A stretch of 64,000 nucleotides of DNA from Pseudorhodoplanes sinuspersici (GCF_002119765.1 NZ_CP021112.1:3342501-3406500); one strand, 5' to 3'. Shown: positions 27,487 to 37,693, counted from the first letter of the stretch. The notes: generated by a model not told the origin, from the sequence alone. Translations and numbers: made by a program.

Positions 27487-28293
27487 ATGAATTTCGCCGA
27501 TATCGAATCCGGGCTGAAGCTGGCTTACCGCATTGACGACCACACCGATCCATGGCGTCCAGCCGACACCGTGTTGATGGTGCATGGCCTCGCGGAGTCG
27601 GGTGAAAGCTGGCGTGCCTGGGTGCCGCATTTGTCGCGGCATCACCGCCTCTTGCGCCCGGACTTGCGCGGATACGGCCAGTCGACACCAATGCCAGGCG
27701 ATTATCAGTGGCGGCTCGATCGCCTGGTGCAGGATTTGATTACGCTCATCGACCGCCTTGAGCTTGAGCGCGTGCATGTGGTCGGTGCGAAAATCGGCGG
27801 GACCATCGGCCTGCGGCTGGCCGCCATGCATCCGGATCGCGTGATCTCGCTCTCGGCGATCGGAGCGCCGGTTTCGCTCACAAGCTTCGCAGAACGCGCG
27901 CCAGCGTGGCGCAAGCAGATCCGCGAGCATGGCGTGAAGCCTTGGGCGGAAGCAACGATGAATGGCCGGCTCGGCAGTGGGCTGCCGGACGCGGCGGTTG
28001 CATGGTGGGTCGATCTGATGGCGAAGACCGCGCCATCGACGTTAGAAGGTTTTCTCCAGATGGTGCCGACCGTCGATGTCACGCCATGTCTCGATGCCAT
28101 CCGGGCGCCGACCCTGGTCGTGACCACGACGGGCAGCCAGCTCGGCTCAGCCAACGAGGTCGAGCAATGGCAACGCAAAATCGCAGGATCGAAGCTCGAA
28201 ATCCTGCCCGGCGATTCCTATCACGTCGCGGCGTCCGATCCGGACGCCTGCGCCACGCTGGTGGCTGCGTTTCTCGCGCAGCACCCGGCCTGA
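27487..28293 (+). CDS. Alpha/beta hydrolase-fold protein with Lys at the nucleophile position
   Basis: A 268-residue alpha/beta hydrolase-fold protein: MVHGLAESGESW (oxyanion region), LLRPDLRGYGQSTP, and a C-terminal His in GDSYHVAASDPDA. The nucleophile elbow, normally GxSxG, reads VHVVGAKIGGTIG, so Ser is replaced by Lys. It cannot act as an ordinary serine esterase. It may be a lyase, a C-C bond enzyme with changed mechanism, or a non-catalytic protein. It follows the SDR across a repeat and converges, four bases apart, on the Bug receptor operon. Confidence 0.85.
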   Translation: MNFADIESGLKLAYRIDDHTDPWRPADTVLMVHGLAESGESWRAWVPHLSRHHRLLRPDLRGYGQSTPMPGDYQWRLDRLVQDLITLIDRLELERVHVVGAKIGGTIGLRLAAMHPDRVISLSAIGAPVSLTSFAERAPAWRKQIREHGVKPWAEATMNGRLGSGLPDAAVAWWVDLMAKTAPSTLEGFLQMVPTVDVTPCLDAIRAPTLVVTTTGSQLGSANEVEQWQRKIAGSKLEILPGDSYHVAASDPDACATLVAAFLAQHPA

Positions 28294-28297
28294 GGAT

Positions 28298-29272
28298 TTA
28301 TTCCGCCTTCGCACCCGATGCGCGGATCACCTCAGCCCATTTCTTGGATTCGGCCTGGAGAAATGTCCCATAGGCCGAACCAAAATATGTGCCTGGTTCG
28401 GCCCCGAGCTCCTGGAAGCGTTTGGCCACGTCCGGGGATTTCAGAGCCTTTGCGACTGCATCGGTGAGCTTGGCGAGGACGGGCGCGGGCGTCTTGGCCG
28501 GGGCAACCAGACCGAACCAGGCGGACGCCTCAAAGCCCGGCAGGCCTGCTTCAGCGACCGTCGGGACGTCCGGCAACGACCCGGCCCGTTTGCTGCCGGC
28601 GACTGCGATCGCGCGCACCTTGTTGCCCGCAACCTGCGGCAGCACGGCAGGCATGTTGTCGAACATCATCGGGATATGGCCGCCGAGCAGATCGTTCATT
28701 GCCGGCGCGGCGCCTTTATAGGCGACGTGGACGATGTCGATCTTGGCCATGCTCTTGAGCAATTCGCCGGCCAGATGATTGGTCGAGCCGACACCGGATG
28801 AGCCGAAATTCAGTTTACCGGGCTGCGTCTGGGCCAGTGCGATCAGATCCTTCACGCTGTTGGCCTTCACTTCGGGATGCACCATCAGCACGATCGGCAC
28901 CGAAGCCACGAGAGCGACCGGCGCGAAATCCTTCGCCGGATCGAAGGGAAGCTTGCCGTAGAGGGCCGCATTGATGGTGAGCGGTCCGGGCGCGGTCAGA
29001 AGCAGCGAGTAGCCGTCGGGTTCACTGCCTGCGACCGCGACTGCACCGATATTGCCATTGGCGCCGGCGCGGTTCTCGACGATGAATTGCTGCTTGGTAT
29101 CCTCCGACAGGCGCTGCGCGAGAATGCGCGCGATCACGTCGTTGGAACCACCGGCCGGATATGGCACGACGATCTTGACGGGGCGGTTGGGGTAATCCTG
29201 TGCCGGTGCGATGGTCGCGAATGGAAGGAGTAGCGCAAATCCCAGCGCCACGCGGCAGATCATGTGAAGCAT
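28298..29272 (-). CDS. Tripartite tricarboxylate transporter substrate-binding protein (Bug family)
   Basis: A 324-residue periplasmic receptor with a signal peptide (ICRVALGFALLLPFATIAPAQ) and the Bug pattern: YPNRPVKIVVPYPAGGSNDVIAR, VENRAGANGNIGAVAVA, GYSLLLTAPGPLTINAALY, and FGSSGVGSTNHLAGELL. Bug proteins bind carboxylates or related small compounds and deliver them to TctA/TctB membrane proteins. No tctA or tctB is in the window. It is the last gene of an operon with the GlcG/HbpS protein and a second Bug receptor. Confidence 0.95.
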   Translation of the reverse strand: MLHMICRVALGFALLLPFATIAPAQDYPNRPVKIVVPYPAGGSNDVIARILAQRLSEDTKQQFIVENRAGANGNIGAVAVAGSEPDGYSLLLTAPGPLTINAALYGKLPFDPAKDFAPVALVASVPIVLMVHPEVKANSVKDLIALAQTQPGKLNFGSSGVGSTNHLAGELLKSMAKIDIVHVAYKGAAPAMNDLLGGHIPMMFDNMPAVLPQVAGNKVRAIAVAGSKRAGSLPDVPTVAEAGLPGFEASAWFGLVAPAKTPAPVLAKLTDAVAKALKSPDVAKRFQELGAEPGTYFGSAYGTFLQAESKKWAEVIRASGAKAE

Positions 29273-29315
29273 TGTTTCATTCCCGTGAAAGTCGTGATGT
29301 CTGGCCAGGCGTCAT

Positions 29316-29837
29316 TCAGAGCTTGCGGTCGCCAAGCCCCATTTTCGAATAGATGTCGTTGATGTGCTGCTTGACGCCTTCGGTCACAGTGTCGTCGGCA
29401 GCCGCCTTATCCCAGCCGACTTTCTTGCGCGCATATTCGGCAATCTCTTCGTCCTGCCCAGAGGTGGCGCCGCTGATCGCATAGGCGCCGATCATCTCAT
29501 TGCCGTGGAAGACGGGATGCGAGCCGCCGGATGCCGCGATCTTGCCGTTGGAGAATACCGATGCATTGGCCATCAGTTGCGGATTGCGCTCCTTGAACCA
29601 TTGCTGGATCACGAGGCCGTCCGGGAAACGGGGGCTCATCGAGCGGAAGGCGGCAACCGTATAGGCCTTGGCAATAGCGGTGTCGGGTGTGATGAAGCCG
29701 GCGTCGTCCATGCGCTCAAGCGCAATCAGGTTGCCCTCCGGCCCAACGACAGCCGTGGTCACCGCGACACCCATTTCCTTGGCTTTCTCGTCCACGGCAT
29801 CGAAAAATGGACGGCAGTCTCTTGCCCGCAGTTTCAT
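29316..29837 (-). CDS. GlcG/HbpS-family protein (DUF336)
   Basis: A 173-residue protein of the GlcG/HbpS (haem-degrading domain) family: MKLRARDCRPFFDAVDEKAKEMGVAVTTAVVG, GNLIALERMDDAGFITPDTAIAKAYTVAAF, and GSHPVFHGNEMIGAYAISGATSGQDEEIAEYA. GGAG is seven bases before the ATG. Members are found in glycolate, diol and aromatic catabolic operons and bind haem or corrinoid-like ligands in some cases. Here it is sandwiched between two Bug receptors (gaps 13 and 43 bp), so it probably serves the pathway whose substrate they import. Confidence 0.9.
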   Translation of the reverse strand: MKLRARDCRPFFDAVDEKAKEMGVAVTTAVVGPEGNLIALERMDDAGFITPDTAIAKAYTVAAFRSMSPRFPDGLVIQQWFKERNPQLMANASVFSNGKIAASGGSHPVFHGNEMIGAYAISGATSGQDEEIAEYARKKVGWDKAAADDTVTEGVKQHINDIYSKMGLGDRKL

Positions 29838-29850
29838 TCGTCGCTCCAAT

Positions 29851-30828
29851 CTAGTTTGTTTTTTGCAAGCCGGAGGCTTTCACGACCTTCGCCCATTTCT
29901 CGGTCTCGCTGGCGATGGTTTTGCCCAGCTCTTCCGGCGTGCCGCCGATGATGTCCATGCCTTGTTTCGACAGCGCCTCGACAACCTCCGGCGACTTCAG
30001 CGCTTCGTTGGTGGCCTTCGATAATTTGTCGACGATGTCGCGCGGTGTGCCGGCCGGCGCGAGCAGGCCGAACCACAAACCGGTGTCGAAGCCGGCGAGG
30101 CCAGCTTCGTCCATGGTCGGCAATTGCGGTGCGACATTTGTCCGCTTCAGTTGCGTGGAGGCGATTGCGCGCAACGCGCCTTTCTCGACATGCTGAAGCA
30201 CGGTTGGCGCCGGCGAGAACATCACCTGCACGCGATTGGCAAGGAGATCGGTCACCGCCTGGCCGCTGCCGGGATAGGGCACGTGAACGAGCTTCACTCC
30301 AGCCATCTGGTTGAACAATTCGCCGGAGAGGTGCGGCGAGGTGCCGACGCCGGAGGAGGCGAAGGACAGGGACGCGGGCTTCGACTTGGCGAGCGCGATC
30401 AGGTCATTCAGGTTCTTCACGCCTATGTCAGGATGCACGACCAGCAGGTTGGGCAGTACGACCAATGCTGTGACGGGCGCAAAGTCGCGAGCGAAGTCGA
30501 AGCGGGTCTGCGGTGCCAGTGTGGTGTTGATGGTGTTGGCGACCGTGCCGAGCAGCAGCGTGTAACCATCCTTCGGCGCCTGCGACACGAATTCGGTGGC
30601 GATATTGCTGCCAGCGCCGGGCTTGTTCTCGACCACGAATTGCTGCCCGAGGATCTGTCCGAGCTTCTGTGCAACCACACGGGCGGCAGTGTCGGCGGAT
30701 GCGCCGGCGCCGAAACCGACAATGATGCGGACCGGGCGGGACGGATAAGTGTCCTGAGCGTTTGCTGGCGCCGCCATCGCAAACACCGCAACAATGGCCG
30801 CAATAATCCTGGCGTGAACAGGTGGCAT
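29851..30828 (-). CDS. Tripartite tricarboxylate transporter substrate-binding protein (Bug family), second copy
   Basis: A 325-residue receptor with a signal peptide (IIAAIVAVFAMAAPANAQ) and Bug motifs: YPSRPVRIIVGFGAGASADTAAR, VENKPGAGSNIATEFV, GYTLLLGTVANTINTTLA, FASSGVGTSPHLSGELFN. It is distinct from the copy at 28298 (the ligand loop GAGASADTAAR differs from PAGGSNDVIAR), so the two probably bind different ligands. GGAGGAA precedes the ATG. It is first in the minus-strand operon. No membrane subunit is nearby. Confidence 0.95.
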   Translation of the reverse strand: MPPVHARIIAAIVAVFAMAAPANAQDTYPSRPVRIIVGFGAGASADTAARVVAQKLGQILGQQFVVENKPGAGSNIATEFVSQAPKDGYTLLLGTVANTINTTLAPQTRFDFARDFAPVTALVVLPNLLVVHPDIGVKNLNDLIALAKSKPASLSFASSGVGTSPHLSGELFNQMAGVKLVHVPYPGSGQAVTDLLANRVQVMFSPAPTVLQHVEKGALRAIASTQLKRTNVAPQLPTMDEAGLAGFDTGLWFGLLAPAGTPRDIVDKLSKATNEALKSPEVVEALSKQGMDIIGGTPEELGKTIASETEKWAKVVKASGLQKTN

Positions 30829-30937
30829 TGGCGTTCCTCCAATCGGCCGTCTGATGCGGCCGTGTTGGCGACTGTCTTAACGCCTGCCGTGCAAAGTCCC
30901 AAGCGCGATGCGATATGAAGATACATAGCGCGATATG

Positions 30938-30967
30938 AAAAAGGCTGCGGGGAGCCGCAGCCTTTTT
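30938..30967. terminator. Bidirectional intrinsic terminator
   Basis: AAAAAGGCTGCGG-GGAG-CCGCAGCCTTTTT: an eight-pair GC stem flanked by A and T runs on both sides. It is placed downstream of the minus-strand L,D-transpeptidase gene (end 31019). Confidence 0.85.
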
Positions 30968-31018
30968 CGGAATCTTGCGTTGAATTGCGCCCGTTCGCGG
31001 GGCGGACGCTGGCTTGGT

Positions 31019-31612
31019 TCAGCGATGCTGAACGACGATCTTGGTGCCGACCGGGACCCGCTCATACAGATCCTCGATTTCGGAATTCACCAGCCGGAAG
31101 CAGCCCGACGACACTGAATGTCCGATCGTCTCTGGCGCATTGGTGCCGTGCACGCGATAGACTGTGGTGCCGATATACATGGCGCGCGCCCCCATGGGGT
31201 TGCCCGGGCCGCCGGCCATGAAGCGCGGCAGGTAGGGCTGGCGTGCGATCATTTCCGACGGAGGGGTCCAGTCCGGCCATTCGGCCTTGCGCGAGATGCG
31301 GTGGACGCCGCCCCACTGGAAGCCGTCGCGGCCGACGCCGACGCCGTAGCGGATGGCGCGGTTGTTGCCTTGGACGAGGTAGAGGAAGCGGTCATGCGTA
31401 TTGACGATGATCGTGCCAGGTTCTTCATTGGTGCGATAGAACACGGCCTGACGGCGGTATTCATATGGCAACTCGAAACCCTTATTGGTGTCCACACCAG
31501 GAGGCGGTTCGTTTACGGTCGGCGCGTAGGCGCTAACTTGGGCCACTACGGCGACCGGCAGGGCGCACAACACAACCGCCCCGGCAATCGCCAGACTTCG
31601 CATCCAGTTCAT
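31019..31612 (-). CDS. L,D-transpeptidase (YkuD domain)
   Basis: A 197-residue protein with an N-terminal signal or anchor (LAIAGAVVLCALPVAVVAQ) and a YkuD catalytic domain. The active-site motif is complete: HGTNAPETIGHSVSSGCFRL, with catalytic Cys and the conserved His and Arg. It would cross-link peptidoglycan stem peptides or link proteins to the wall in the periplasm. The start ATG 31612 was chosen; a second ATG three codons in is possible, and the frame extends upstream without a ribosome site. It ends just before a strong terminator. Confidence 0.93.
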   Translation of the reverse strand: MNWMRSLAIAGAVVLCALPVAVVAQVSAYAPTVNEPPPGVDTNKGFELPYEYRRQAVFYRTNEEPGTIIVNTHDRFLYLVQGNNRAIRYGVGVGRDGFQWGGVHRISRKAEWPDWTPPSEMIARQPYLPRFMAGGPGNPMGARAMYIGTTVYRVHGTNAPETIGHSVSSGCFRLVNSEIEDLYERVPVGTKIVVQHR

Positions 31613-31741
31613 TTTTAAAAACCCAGCTCCCCTTCGAAGCAATTCGCAGCGATCCTGACCGGAATATGCGGCAGGATTCAATACACGATTGCCTGAATAA
31701 TTCGCGAGCCGTGATCGGCAGGGTGCAATATTACTTGCGAG

Positions 31742-31779
31742 GACACGACCGGCCTTGGCAGTGAGCCAAGGCCGGTGTC
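31742..31779. terminator. Strong hairpin downstream of the 31806-32603 gene
   Basis: CCGGCCTTGGC-AGTGA-GCCAAGGCCGG, an 11-bp perfect stem with GACA/TGTC outside it. It lies 27 bp past the stop of the minus-strand secreted protein gene. No T-run follows on the minus strand, so it could be a factor-dependent terminator or an mRNA 3' protector. Confidence 0.5.
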
Positions 31780-31805
31780 AGCAAAAAGGCAGAATCCGGG
31801 CGGCG

Positions 31806-32603
31806 TTATTGGGGGCCGGCACCGACGTAACCGGTAATTTTCCAGCTATTGCCGTCTTTAACGTAGCAGACTTGATCGTTGCCCAAAGGCGACAGCACGT
31901 CCGCGGAGATGTAACCGATCTTGCCGGACGGAGGCACGACCTTGACCAGCGGCACCTGGTTTTGCGCCGGCGGCTGGGTGTCCTGATCCGGCAGGATACG
32001 GATCAGGACCATGCCGATTTTCTCGGCGACCGGCGCATCGGGCTTGCCGGCGGAGCGTACTTCCACGCCGTCGCCGAGCGGATAGGCCCAATCTCCGGGA
32101 TCGGTCTGGGTGGTCTTGGCCAGGTCTTCGAGCGCCTTCTCGTCGAATTCCGGATCGGCCGGTGCGCAGACGACGCCCTGCTTGCCGGGATAGGCCGATG
32201 CCGTCGGGTCCTGCGCATAAGCCTGCAGCATGTCCCAGCCGGCCGGCTGCTTGCCGGCAAGGCCGATGGCCGCGGTGAGATTGTCGATGCCGGATTTCTT
32301 CTTGTCGGCCTGATCGCCTTTTTCGCCGTCCCAGAAAAAGCCCTGCGTCACGACCATCTTGGCAAGACCCGCGCGATCCTTCTTGGCGGCCAATTCGCCC
32401 ATCTGCTTGCGGAACGCGTCAAAGCTCGGATCGCTGAGCGGCGCCGGTAGCTTGATGGTGACCGGGGTGTACGGCTTGGCCGCAGCGACTGGCGGTGGCG
32501 CCGGCTGCTTGGCCGGCGGCTGCTGTTTCTGCTGGGCCTGCGCGGCGGTGCCGAGCAAAGCTGCAAAAGCAAAGGCGGTGGCAAGGGATATCGCGTGACG
32601 CAT
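31806..32603 (-). CDS. Hypothetical secreted protein
   Basis: A 265-residue protein with a signal peptide (AISLATAFAFAALLGTAAQAQ), then a Pro/Gln/Ala-rich linker (QQKQQPPAKQPAPPPVAAA), a helical region, and a C-terminal beta-rich part (VLIRILPDQDT ... VPLVKVVPPSGKIGYISADVL ... QVCYVKDGNSWKITGYVG) that resembles an SH3-like domain in layout. GGGAGGA precedes the ATG. I recognise the type from Bradyrhizobium-like genomes but know no function; wall binding is a guess. Confidence 0.78.
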   Translation of the reverse strand: MRHAISLATAFAFAALLGTAAQAQQKQQPPAKQPAPPPVAAAKPYTPVTIKLPAPLSDPSFDAFRKQMGELAAKKDRAGLAKMVVTQGFFWDGEKGDQADKKKSGIDNLTAAIGLAGKQPAGWDMLQAYAQDPTASAYPGKQGVVCAPADPEFDEKALEDLAKTTQTDPGDWAYPLGDGVEVRSAGKPDAPVAEKIGMVLIRILPDQDTQPPAQNQVPLVKVVPPSGKIGYISADVLSPLGNDQVCYVKDGNSWKITGYVGAGPQ

Positions 32604-32789
32604 CTTGATCCTCCCGAAGACATGCGAGCCTAAAGCCTTGGGGACCGAAATGCGACGGATATGCGGCCGTCTGGACGATCATTTTCGCGTCAGTTCGGTA
32701 ACGGCACTTCGCACGGCACACTTTTCAGACAACGCATTTCCTTTTTGTCGTGATAGGCAATCGTCACATTCAATTTGTTCGGAAGCAAC

Positions 32790-33140
32790 ATGACGTTCAC
32801 ATCGCCCCATCTCCTGCCAATTCTTCTTTTGCTTGGTTCCAACGTGTTCATGACGATAGCCTGGTACGGGCATCTGAAGTTCAAAGAACAACCTTTGCTC
32901 GTTGTTATCTTCGTGGCCTGGGGTATCGCATTCGTTGAATATTGCATGGCGGTGCCGGCCAACCGCTGGGGCAGCGCGGTCTATACGACGGCGCAGCTCA
33001 AGACGATTCAGGAGGTGATCACGCTGGTAGTGTTCGCCGGGTTCTCGGTGTTCTATCTGAATGAGCCGTTCACCTGGAATTACGCGCTCGGCTTTGCCTT
33101 TATCGCCCTTGGCGCGTTCTTCATTTTCCGGACATGGTGA
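32790..33140 (+). CDS. DMT-superfamily small membrane protein (DUF486)
   Basis: A 116-residue protein with four predicted membrane spans: LLPILLLLGSNVFMTIAWYGHL, LLVVIFVAWGIAFVEYCMAVPANRWG, LKTIQEVITLVVFAGFSVFYL and ALGFAFIALGAFFIFRTW. The pattern AWYGHLKF and EYCMAVPANRWG is that of DUF486, a family related to small drug/metabolite transporters. Start ATG 32790 has GGAAG upstream; a TTG five codons earlier is in frame. The transported compound is unknown. The 186 bp before it, divergent from the secreted protein gene, contain no feature I can name. Confidence 0.88.
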   Translation: MTFTSPHLLPILLLLGSNVFMTIAWYGHLKFKEQPLLVVIFVAWGIAFVEYCMAVPANRWGSAVYTTAQLKTIQEVITLVVFAGFSVFYLNEPFTWNYALGFAFIALGAFFIFRTW

Positions 33141-33159
33141 TCACATAAGCAGCGGGGGA

Positions 33160-34287
33160 TCACTTGGCCGGCGTGACGCGTAGGATGCGTCCGGCGGAAT
33201 TGTCGGTGACAAGATACAAGGCACCGTCGGGCCCGGTACGCACATCACGGATGCGCTCGCGCAACTCGCCAAGCAGGCGCTCTTCTTTCGTGACTTTCTC
33301 ACCGTCGAGTTCGAGTCGAACGAGATTGCGGGTGCGAAGGCCGCCGATAAACGCATTGCCTTTCCAGCGCGGAAACAGATCGCCTGTATAGATCGTAAAG
33401 CCCGACGGCGCGATCACCGGCGTCCATTGCCGGATCGGCTGCTCCATACCCTCTTTGTGCGTGCTTTGGTGAATCTTGGCGCCACTATAGTCGATGCCAT
33501 AGCCGATCACCGGCCAGCCGTAATTCTTGCCGGCGTTGGGAATATTGATCTCGTCGCCACCACGCGGGCCATGTTCGTGCATCCACAGCTTGCCGGTGAC
33601 CGGATGCAACACGGCACCTTGGCTGTTGCGATGTCCATAGCTCCAGATTTCAGGTTTTGCGTCTTGCTTGCCAGCGAAGGGATTATCCTTCGGTACTGAG
33701 CCATCCGGCGCGATGCGTATGACCTTGCCGAGATGGTTGTCGAGCGTCTGCGCACTATTGCGCGAGCTGAAATGATCGCCGGTGGTGAGAAACAGATTGC
33801 CGTCGCGCGCTTGCACGATGCGGCAGCCGAAATGCAGGCCGTTCGACGGCGGACCTTCTTGTTGGAAGATGCGTCGCACATCGACGAGTTGCGGTTTTTC
33901 GCCGGCATCGAGCCTCGCGCGCGCCAGCGATGTTTGCGCGCCCCCGCTCACCGGATCGGAATAGCAGAAATAGATCGTGTTATTTTTTTCAAAGTCGCGG
34001 TCGAGGATGACATCGAGCAGGCCGCCCTGATTTTGCGCCACGACCTTCGGTACGCCTCCGACTGGAGGCGACAGCTTTCCGTCGCGCGTCGCGATGCGCA
34101 TCCGGCCGGGCTTTTCGGTGATCAGCATGTGGCCATCGGGAAGGAAAGCGAGCGCCCATGGGTTCGATAATCCGCTGACGATTGTGTCGACCCGGACATC
34201 GCCGGTTTCGGTCTTGAAGGCCTGCTGCGCATGAGCCGGTAAGGCGGCCGCCAACAATAATGACCCGGCGATCCAATGCGCTTTCAT
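33160..34287 (-). CDS. PQQ-dependent sugar dehydrogenase, soluble Asd/YliI type
   Basis: A 375-residue periplasmic beta-propeller protein with a signal peptide (IAGSLLLAAALPAHAQ). Family segments are visible: LSNPWALAFLPDGHMLITEKPGRM, GGLLDVILDRDF, GPPSNGLHFGCRIV, LTTGDHFSSRNSAQ, WSYGHRNSQGAVLHPVTGKLWMHEHGPRGGDEIN and GKNYGWPVIGYG. The His in HRNSQG and the GPRGGDE stretch belong to the PQQ and calcium site. It oxidises aldose sugars and passes electrons to the respiratory chain. No PQQ biosynthesis genes are in the window. Confidence 0.93.
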   Translation of the reverse strand: MKAHWIAGSLLLAAALPAHAQQAFKTETGDVRVDTIVSGLSNPWALAFLPDGHMLITEKPGRMRIATRDGKLSPPVGGVPKVVAQNQGGLLDVILDRDFEKNNTIYFCYSDPVSGGAQTSLARARLDAGEKPQLVDVRRIFQQEGPPSNGLHFGCRIVQARDGNLFLTTGDHFSSRNSAQTLDNHLGKVIRIAPDGSVPKDNPFAGKQDAKPEIWSYGHRNSQGAVLHPVTGKLWMHEHGPRGGDEINIPNAGKNYGWPVIGYGIDYSGAKIHQSTHKEGMEQPIRQWTPVIAPSGFTIYTGDLFPRWKGNAFIGGLRTRNLVRLELDGEKVTKEERLLGELRERIRDVRTGPDGALYLVTDNSAGRILRVTPAK

Positions 34288-34412
34288 GGTCCCTCATCTC
34301 CGATGCGTGCGGCTGAACGGTAGGCACGAAGAATGAGTTTCGAAAGGGCGCCGTAACGCCGCATGCGCATCATCACGCCATTGCGATCAAATGCTGCCGA
34401 ACCGCGATCGCG

Positions 34413-34634
34413 TCAGCGGTGGATCAGGAGCAATGAGACAAGAGCAACATTCTTGGAGATCGGCGTGCCGGCACGCGCCATACCGAAGGTCACGGCGGTG
34501 ACGGCGACCACAATGCAAATGACCAGTACGGCGGTCATCAGAAGATGCGCCAGCGCAATCTTGCGTGTCGTCAACGGCCGGGCGTTGCGATGAGGGTGAT
34601 GGAATCCGATCCCGGCGACCCGATCCCTGGACAT
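34413..34634 (-). CDS. Small single-span membrane protein, hypothetical
   Basis: A 73-residue reading frame with a single strong hydrophobic segment (LLMTAVLVICIVVAVTAVTFG) and a basic N-terminus. GGAG is nine bases before the ATG at 34634. Nothing else identifies it. It lies between the sugar dehydrogenase (34287) and the GST (34783), on the same strand. Confidence 0.5.
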   Translation of the reverse strand: MSRDRVAGIGFHHPHRNARPLTTRKIALAHLLMTAVLVICIVVAVTAVTFGMARAGTPISKNVALVSLLLIHR

Positions 34635-34782
34635 GACGGTCAGCTCCAACGCTGCGAATCAGCACTGATGGCACCATCGTATGGAATGCGGGCTCTGCTC
34701 CGGCTGGAACGCGGCGCAATGCGTCAGGTCTTGTGGCAATTTGGTGACAAAGCGTTAAAGCAGCTTGTCAGCCAGAGCGGTC

Positions 34783-35418
34783 TCACTCGGCGGCGATGTC
34801 CATCGATGCCGGCCCTTCGTCCATTGTAACATGGCCTGGCCTCGCCTCCAGGCGGGCGTGCCAATCGCGCAAGGCCGAAAACGGCCGCAGGTCGAATTCG
34901 CTTTGCTCGGCGAGATGCGTATACGAATAGAGCGCGACGTCGGCGATGGTGAAATTGTCGCCGGCAAAGTAGCGATGTTTGCCGATATGTTTGTCCAGCA
35001 CGTTCAGCGACCGCGTGCCTTCTTCCATCCAGTCATCCAGCGCGTGGCGTTGTAGGTCGCGGCCGCCCTTGACGAGGCAGAGCCAGAAATAGGCCGCGCC
35101 GATACTCGGTACGATGGCGTGCTGCTCGAAAAACATCCATTGCAGGACGCGGGCATGATCAATCGGGCTTTCGCCGGCGAGAGGTGTACCCTCGGCCAGG
35201 AACCACAGGATGGCATTCGATTCGGCCAGATACCGGCCCGGTTCGATCTCCAGAAGCGGGATCTGACCGTTCGGATTCTTGGCCAGGAAATCCGGCGTAT
35301 GGGTCTCGCCCTTGAGGACATCGATCTCGACCAGGTTATGCGGGATCTCGAGCTGCGCCAGTGCCAGCCGCACCTTGTAGCAATTGCCGGAGCGCTGCAT
35401 CGAGTAGAGCGTGTACAT
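34783..35418 (-). CDS. Glutathione S-transferase
   Basis: A 211-residue cytosolic GST. The N-terminal thioredoxin-fold domain has YSMQRSGNCYKVRLAL (catalytic Ser or Cys region) and the cis-Pro motif NPNGQIPLLEI, then YLAESNAILWFLAEG (ESxAI motif for glutathione). The C-terminal helical domain has the N-capping motif YFAGDNFTIADVALYSY. ATG 35418 was used because the protein then begins MYTLYSMQRSG as in relatives; upstream codons look non-coding. It is divergent from the aspartate aminotransferase gene. Confidence 0.92.
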   Translation of the reverse strand: MYTLYSMQRSGNCYKVRLALAQLEIPHNLVEIDVLKGETHTPDFLAKNPNGQIPLLEIEPGRYLAESNAILWFLAEGTPLAGESPIDHARVLQWMFFEQHAIVPSIGAAYFWLCLVKGGRDLQRHALDDWMEEGTRSLNVLDKHIGKHRYFAGDNFTIADVALYSYTHLAEQSEFDLRPFSALRDWHARLEARPGHVTMDEGPASMDIAAE

Positions 35419-36933
<1,515 letters not shown>

Positions 36934-37092
36934 GGTTGCCGCAGCATGGCTTGGGCGTGCCTGATTTTCCGAAATTTAGGTCGAGCAGTTTAATCGTCTT
37001 TGAGGCAGAGTTGGGCTAATTTCCGCCGGACTTCCGGCGCGTGATCGCCTCTGTCTATCCATGATCTTTTCCAATCACGAGGAAACACTCAA

Positions 37093-37560
37093 ATGCTTCG
37101 TTCATCGGTCTTTGCCGCCCTTGCGCTGCTGGCGGCGTCCGCAATGCCTGCTTCTGCCCAGCAGGTTCAGGCCGGCATGCTGGAATGCCGCGGCGGTGGA
37201 TCGGTCAGCTTTGTCATTGGTTCGGTCACAGAACTGAGCTGCATCTATCGTCCGGATCTTGGTCCCCGTCAGGCTTATCGCGCGACGATCCGCCGGGCCG
37301 GTGTCGACCTTGGTGCGACTGCAGTATCTGGTCTCGCATGGGCCGTCTTTGCTCCGACCGCGCAGCTTGGACTTGGCGATCTGTCGGGCAATTATGGTGG
37401 TGTGAGCGCCGGCGGCGCTGTCGGCGTCGGTCTTGGCGCCAACGTGTTGTATGGCGGGTCGAACAATTCGATCGCGCTGCAGCCGCTCAGCGTTGAAGGC
37501 CAGATTGGCCTCAACGTCTTCGCCGGCCTTGCCGGCATGGAATTGCGCTTCGACAATTAA
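37093..37560 (+). CDS. DUF992 secreted protein
   Basis: A 155-residue protein with a signal peptide (SSVFAALALLAASAMPASAQ) and the DUF992 layout: VQAGMLECRGGGSVSFVIGSVTELSCIYRP, then a Gly/Ala-rich region (GGVSAGGAVGVGLGANVLYGGS) and the ending QPLSVEGQIGLNVFAGLAGMELRF. The two Cys in the first segment probably pair. GAGGAAAC lies before the ATG. Found mainly in Rhizobiales; the function is not known. A gap of about 160 bp separates it from the aminotransferase. Confidence 0.9.
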   Translation: MLRSSVFAALALLAASAMPASAQQVQAGMLECRGGGSVSFVIGSVTELSCIYRPDLGPRQAYRATIRRAGVDLGATAVSGLAWAVFAPTAQLGLGDLSGNYGGVSAGGAVGVGLGANVLYGGSNNSIALQPLSVEGQIGLNVFAGLAGMELRFDN

Positions 37561-37625
37561 TCGCACAGGTGCTTGTTCATGCGCCCTCTCCCGTGTCGGA
37601 GGCGGATGTTTCCGACTTCGGCCAA

Positions 37626-37661
37626 TAAAAAATTTCCGAACTTGGGTAAGCCCAAGTTCGG
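37626..37661 (-). terminator. Intrinsic terminator of the 5'-nucleotidase gene
   Basis: On the minus strand CCGAACTTGGG-CTTA-CCCAAGTTCGG is followed by AAATTTTTTA. It lies just after the stop of the minus-strand metallophosphatase gene and just past the end of the convergent DUF992 gene. Confidence 0.8.
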
Positions 37662-37693
37662 ATGGGCGAGGGCGCAAATATCGGCATCGCGCC

